From NCBI GenBank assembly GCA_964361075.1, contig CAYHZL010000137.1:1-9613 (forward strand): 9,613 bases of DNA, in the 5' to 3' direction. Below, piece by piece: positions 7,221 through 9,613 of this stretch; position 1 is the first letter of the stretch; every line of letters begins with the position of its first letter. The notes under the pieces are model-generated. The model did not search any database and was not told the DNA's origin. It worked only from the letters and a program-made list of their open reading frames with translations. The translations under genes and the position numbers were made by a program. The stretch is from CAYHZL01 sp964361075 (GTDB taxonomy: Bacteria; Bacteroidota; Ignavibacteria; UBA10030; UBA8401).

Positions 7221-7886
7221 TTATGGTTCTGCTACTACATAAAGTCTGAAGAAAAATCGAGGAGCAACTATTCCGAGTTTTGTTAATATCTTTACTATGT
7301 ACTGAACTATCGTACCGTTGAATAGTGCACTTGGCTTAATGGGATCCCCTGAGTTGACAACAACGTTCGAAAAATGCGGAGCTAAAAGAGCATGCAATGA
7401 CTCTTTCGTGAAAAAATTTTTATGATCCAAATCTGCAAAATGTTCAAAGAGCAGCCCGCTGCGTTGAAGTTCAACGATATCTTCTGAGTTGGGAACAGTA
7501 AACAAAACATTTTTCCTTGCTACTCTCCTCGCTTCAGCAATAACCGCCGATGGATTTGTTAAATGCTCTAATACCTCAAACATAATCACTGTATCAAATG
7601 AAGCATCGGCAAAAGGAAGCACATCATGAACAAGCGCTGCATGTACACCACGTGAAATTGCTTTGTCAACATATTCTTTATTAACATCAACACCATACAT
7701 ATCATAGCCTGCTCGCGAAAGAACAACACAGTAATTTCCAATTGCGCAGCCAAAATCCAGAACTTTATTTCCCGCATATTTTTTTACGAACTGAATCAAC
7801 TGTTCGCCGTAAACATTTTCATCAGCACTAGCATAAAATGTTTTTGTATCTCGAAATATTTTTTTTCGAATATCTTCGCCAATCAT
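7221..7886 (-). CDS. Class I SAM-dependent methyltransferase, paralogue B
   Basis: This 221-residue Rossmann-fold methyltransferase is probably for a sugar or lipid intermediate. Visible are an N-terminal MIGEDIRKKIFRDTKTFY, motif I VLDFGCAIG (42-50), the acidic strand-2 end GVDVN (65-69), LPFADASFDTVIMFEVLEH (90-108; the FDTV and EVLEH blocks typical of methyltransf_11/23-type proteins), then a distinctive segment from 144 to 165 containing GLLFEHF and DHKNFFTKES. It is about 54% identical to the next gene upstream with no gaps in a hand alignment. I chose the ATG at 7884-7886, not the in-frame TTG four codons earlier (7896-7898): the ATG gives exactly the paralogue's MIGE start and its 221-residue length. 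It sits between that paralogue and the flippase, so glycan methylation is the best guess; the substrate is unknown. Confidence 0.88.
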   Translation of the reverse strand: MIGEDIRKKIFRDTKTFYASADENVYGEQLIQFVKKYAGNKVLDFGCAIGNYCVVLSRAGYDMYGVDVNKEYVDKAISRGVHAALVHDVLPFADASFDTVIMFEVLEHLTNPSAVIAEARRVARKNVLFTVPNSEDIVELQRSGLLFEHFADLDHKNFFTKESLHALLAPHFSNVVVNSGDPIKPSALFNGTIVQYIVKILTKLGIVAPRFFFRLYVVAEP

Positions 7887-7912
7887 TATTTTACTCAAAA
7901 AGATTAATAATT

Positions 7913-7927
7913 ATTTCACACTGAAAT
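7913..7927. repeat. Small inverted repeat (6-bp arms, 3-bp loop)
   Basis: ATTTCA at 7913-7918 is followed by CAC and then TGAAAT at 7922-7927, a perfect 6-bp inverted repeat. It lies 27 nt upstream of the chosen start of the downstream methyltransferase. In sequence this AT-rich, such a short palindrome can arise by chance. A protein binding site is possible but unproven. Confidence 0.4.
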
Positions 7928-7930
7928 TTT

Positions 7931-7948
7931 ACAAAAACAAATTTTTGT
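7931..7948. repeat. Small inverted repeat (7-bp AT-rich arms, 4-bp loop)
   Basis: ACAAAAA at 7931-7937, loop CAAA, then TTTTTGT at 7942-7948. The arms are perfect but contain a single G:C pair, so an RNA hairpin would be weak. On the transcribed strand it is followed by AAAATTTC and not a T-run, so it does not look like an intrinsic terminator. Confidence 0.4.
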
Positions 7949-7979
7949 GCAAACGACTTTTTATTACATCCATAAAAAA

Positions 7980-8645
7980 TTATACTTTACACACGGCAAA
8001 TAATCTAAAATGAAAATGAGGACGAATAATTCCCAATTTCGTTAACACCTTCCCGATGAAGCGAACTGGTGTAAATCCGATTAATGCCAATGGATTTATT
8101 CCATCACCTTTTTTAACTGATACGGATGTAAAATATTTTGATAATACGTTGTGCAGAGATTCTTTCGTAAAGAAATTTTTGTGATCTAATTCTGCAAAAT
8201 GTTCATAGAGCAAACCTTGTTGAATCAGTTCAATCACATTTTCAGAATTTGGTGTCGTGAGAAGAACGTTTTTCCGCGCAAGTCGTTTTGCTTCGTTCAG
8301 CAATGCATCAATATCTGCAACATGTTCTATTACTTCAAAACAAATCACGGTATCAAATGATTTATCAGGAAACGGTACTTTGCCTTCAATAATAACAGCA
8401 TCCACTCCTCTGCTCTTTGCTATTTCAACATATTGTGAATTAACATCTCCACCTTTCACTACATAGCCACGATTTGAAAACGCAGTCGCGTAGTTTCCGG
8501 TTGCACACCCTAAGTCAAAAATTGATGTGCCGGCATTTTTAATTACAAACCGTATCAATTGTCTTGCAACCATTTCATCCGGCATCGAATGATAATATGT
8601 TGTTGTATCTCGAAAAACTGTATTTCGTATCTCTTCACCGATCAT
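7980..8645 (-). CDS. Class I SAM-dependent methyltransferase, paralogue A
   Basis: This is the 221-residue upstream member of the tandem methyltransferase pair. Motif I is IFDLGCATG (42-50), the strand-2 acidic residue lies in GGDVN (65-69), and VPFPDKSFDTVICFEVIEH (90-108) is followed by ARKNVLLTTPNSE (123-135). The block containing GLLYEHF and DHKNFFTKES (144-163) is conserved with the partner more strongly than motif I, suggesting a shared acceptor-binding or structural role. The two align end to end without gaps (120 of 221 identical by hand count), so they arose by tandem duplication. The start overlaps the first GT2 stop as ATGA (8642-8645). It probably methylates a sugar or lipid-linked intermediate in the cytoplasm, but the acceptor cannot be read from sequence. 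The most diverged stretches are residues 21-28 and 82-90. Confidence 0.88.
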   Translation of the reverse strand: MIGEEIRNTVFRDTTTYYHSMPDEMVARQLIRFVIKNAGTSIFDLGCATGNYATAFSNRGYVVKGGDVNSQYVEIAKSRGVDAVIIEGKVPFPDKSFDTVICFEVIEHVADIDALLNEAKRLARKNVLLTTPNSENVIELIQQGLLYEHFAELDHKNFFTKESLHNVLSKYFTSVSVKKGDGINPLALIGFTPVRFIGKVLTKLGIIRPHFHFRLFAVCKV

Positions 8646-9499
8646 GGTAATCTTGTATCACTCGTTGGGAAAAATAATTTAAATCCGATCATATTTTTTG
8701 TCGTAATCAAAAATCGAATAACTAATATTGGTGCAAGAATAAAACGTGCATACAAACCAAAATATGTGTGATAATACAAAAGAATATTCTGATACATTAT
8801 CAGCCGTAAGTGCGGTGGCGCTTGTCGGGTGCTTTGGCTTCCGTGATGAATACCGGCGGTTGTTGGAGTATAAACAATTTTCCAATTCTTCCGTTTAATT
8901 CTCTGACACAAATCAACGTCGTTGTATAGAATAGAAAAACGCTCATCAAGTATTGTATTGTCCAACGCTTTGCGTCGTATCAAAATGCACGTGGCATCCG
9001 ATTGATCAACTTCTTGTTCGGTTGAAAAATCAAAATCGTGCATGTGGTAATTTTTATTAAGAATATGCAACGACAAATACATTGCAACAGCATTACCAAC
9101 TGTAGGAAATCGTTGACAAGAAGGTTGTATGCTTCCGTTGGGTAACTGTAATTTGCAAGAAACAATGCCTACATCTTTTCGTGTCTCAAGTATTTCAATC
9201 ATTGTTTCTATCGTATGCGGTAATATTTCCGTATCACTTCCTAACAAAAGAATATATTCTCCACTCGAAATGGTAAAACCAATATTATTGCCGCCGGCAT
9301 ATCCGGAATTAATAGAATTTTTTATCAGCGTAACTTGTGGAAATTCTTTCTCCACCATTTCTGCAGAAGCATCGTGCGACGCATTATCAACAACAATAAT
9401 TTCAAACGGAACATCGGGAATATGTGCTTGCAAAGAACGTAAACAGGATTGAAGTAATTTTTTTGTATTCCATGATGTAATAATAATTGATAGTTTCAT
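8642..9499 (-). CDS. Family 2 glycosyltransferase (first gene of the block)
   Basis: This 285-residue GT2 protein has MKLSIIITSWNTKKLL at the N-terminus, VVDNASHD (36-43), NSGYAGGNNIG (64-74), LLLGSDTEI (84-92), ATCILIRRKAL (169-179), LDERFSILYNDVDLCQR (184-200), and HHGSQST (218-224) matching the usual HxxGxS end of the catalytic domain. The metal/donor motif reads GSD where the neighbours have NND or NPD. The catalytic-base block has NDVD in place of the common EDxD, so the aspartates remain. The tail NILLYYHTYFGLYARF plus hydrophobic residues to about 265 suggests peripheral membrane attachment. The ATG at 9497-9499 gives the standard N-terminus; upstream is AT-rich with no Shine-Dalgarno. 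It heads the visible transcription unit and is coupled by ATGA to the methyltransferase. Confidence 0.91.
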   Translation of the reverse strand: MKLSIIITSWNTKKLLQSCLRSLQAHIPDVPFEIIVVDNASHDASAEMVEKEFPQVTLIKNSINSGYAGGNNIGFTISSGEYILLLGSDTEILPHTIETMIEILETRKDVGIVSCKLQLPNGSIQPSCQRFPTVGNAVAMYLSLHILNKNYHMHDFDFSTEQEVDQSDATCILIRRKALDNTILDERFSILYNDVDLCQRIKRKNWKIVYTPTTAGIHHGSQSTRQAPPHLRLIMYQNILLYYHTYFGLYARFILAPILVIRFLITTKNMIGFKLFFPTSDTRLP

Positions 9500-9613
9500 T
9501 GAATTATATTTTTAAGTAACTACTCAGTGTATTTTTTGTCTCGAAGGGATGCCTTCGACATAATTTCAGTATTTCCAAAAAAAACGAATCCCCCGTCCCG
9601 ATTAAAAAACAAA
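9500..9613. other. 114-bp non-coding region upstream of the first GT2
   Basis: No gene is visible here on either strand. The region would carry the operon promoter if the first GT2 is the first gene, but I cannot identify a convincing -35/-10 or Bacteroidota-type -33/-7 pair. It holds a palindrome at 9541-9558, an A8 run (9575-9582, T8 on the transcribed strand) and a G-rich stretch on the minus strand at 9589-9600. The preceding gene lies beyond the window. Confidence 0.5.
9541..9558. repeat. Perfect inverted repeat upstream of the operon (7-bp arms, 4-bp loop)
   Basis: TCGAAGG at 9541-9547, loop GATG, CCTTCGA at 9552-9558. The arms carry four G:C pairs each, so a hairpin would be more stable than the other palindromes in the window. 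It is 41 nt upstream of the first GT2 start. No T-run follows on either strand (CATAATTTC on plus, GACAAAAAA on minus), which argues against a simple intrinsic terminator. It could be an operator, a leader hairpin or part of a dispersed intergenic repeat. Confidence 0.5.

Larger units (their letters stand above)
7887..7979. other. 93-bp spacer between the two methyltransferase genes
   Basis: This is the largest non-coding stretch inside the operon and is very AT-rich. It holds two small inverted repeats: ATTTCA/TGAAAT around CAC at 7913-7927, and ACAAAAA/TTTTTGT around CAAA at 7931-7948. Neither has a GC-rich stem followed by a T-run in the direction of transcription, so it is not a convincing terminator. 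It could hold an internal promoter, an operator or nothing functional. It is the only place apart from the 19-nt flippase gap where the genes do not overlap within the glycan block. Confidence 0.5.

Noticed and set aside
7974..7979. T6 immediately after the first methyltransferase stop as a terminator
   Set aside because: There is no GC-rich hairpin before it, and the gene continues a same-strand series.
9503..9508. Perfect TATAAT on the minus strand just before the first GT2
   Set aside because: It ends only 3 nt before the ATG, so transcription would begin inside the gene, and the matching -35 position is poor.
9575..9600. T8 run after a G-rich segment on the minus strand as an intrinsic terminator of an upstream gene
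   Set aside because: No matching C-rich arm precedes the T-run, so no stem can form.
1..9613. CRISPR array, tRNA, rRNA or insertion sequence
   Set aside because: I found no spaced direct repeats, transposase motifs or recognisable RNA genes. Nearly all bases are accounted for by the ten coding genes.

Overview
The window is a single-direction block of surface-glycan genes, all on the minus strand. It is AT-rich (roughly 35-40% GC by eye), packed tightly with overlapping starts and stops, and mostly lacks strong Shine-Dalgarno sequences. This is compatible with a Bacteroidota/Chlorobiota/Ignavibacteria-type genome, but that placement is a guess. A 100-N run flanked by an exact 55-bp duplication shows that the sequence comes from a draft scaffold, probably a short-read or metagenome assembly.

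In order of transcription (right to left): a 114-bp upstream region with a small palindrome (9500-9613); a family-2 glycosyltransferase (GT2, 8642-9499); two tandem paralogous SAM-dependent methyltransferases (7980-8645 and 7221-7886), separated by a 93-bp spacer with two small inverted repeats; a multi-pass Wzx-like flippase (5642-7201); four consecutive GT2 genes (4669-5655, 3744-4682, 2710-3744, 1871-2713); a family-4 glycosyltransferase (GT4, 638-1732, its start abutting the assembly gap); the NAD-biosynthesis gene nadD (63-641); and possibly the first nine codons of another gene at the left edge.

Most junctions are ATGA, TAATG or 14-17-nt overlaps, so the genes are probably co-transcribed and translationally coupled. 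The likely collective job is to build a lipid-linked oligosaccharide on the cytoplasmic face of the inner membrane (five GT2 and one GT4), decorate it (methyltransferases) and flip it across the membrane (flippase). This would be one step of O-antigen, capsule or exopolysaccharide production. No polymerase, ligase, initiating phosphoglycosyltransferase or sugar-nucleotide gene is in view, so the cluster is incomplete here and the product cannot be named.

The points most worth a second look are the assembly artefact that hides a gene overlap, the coupling of the housekeeping gene nadD to the glycan operon, the gap-free methyltransferase pair, and a repeated 14-nt overlap geometry at two GT2 starts. 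I see no clearly novel defence, mobile or regulatory system.
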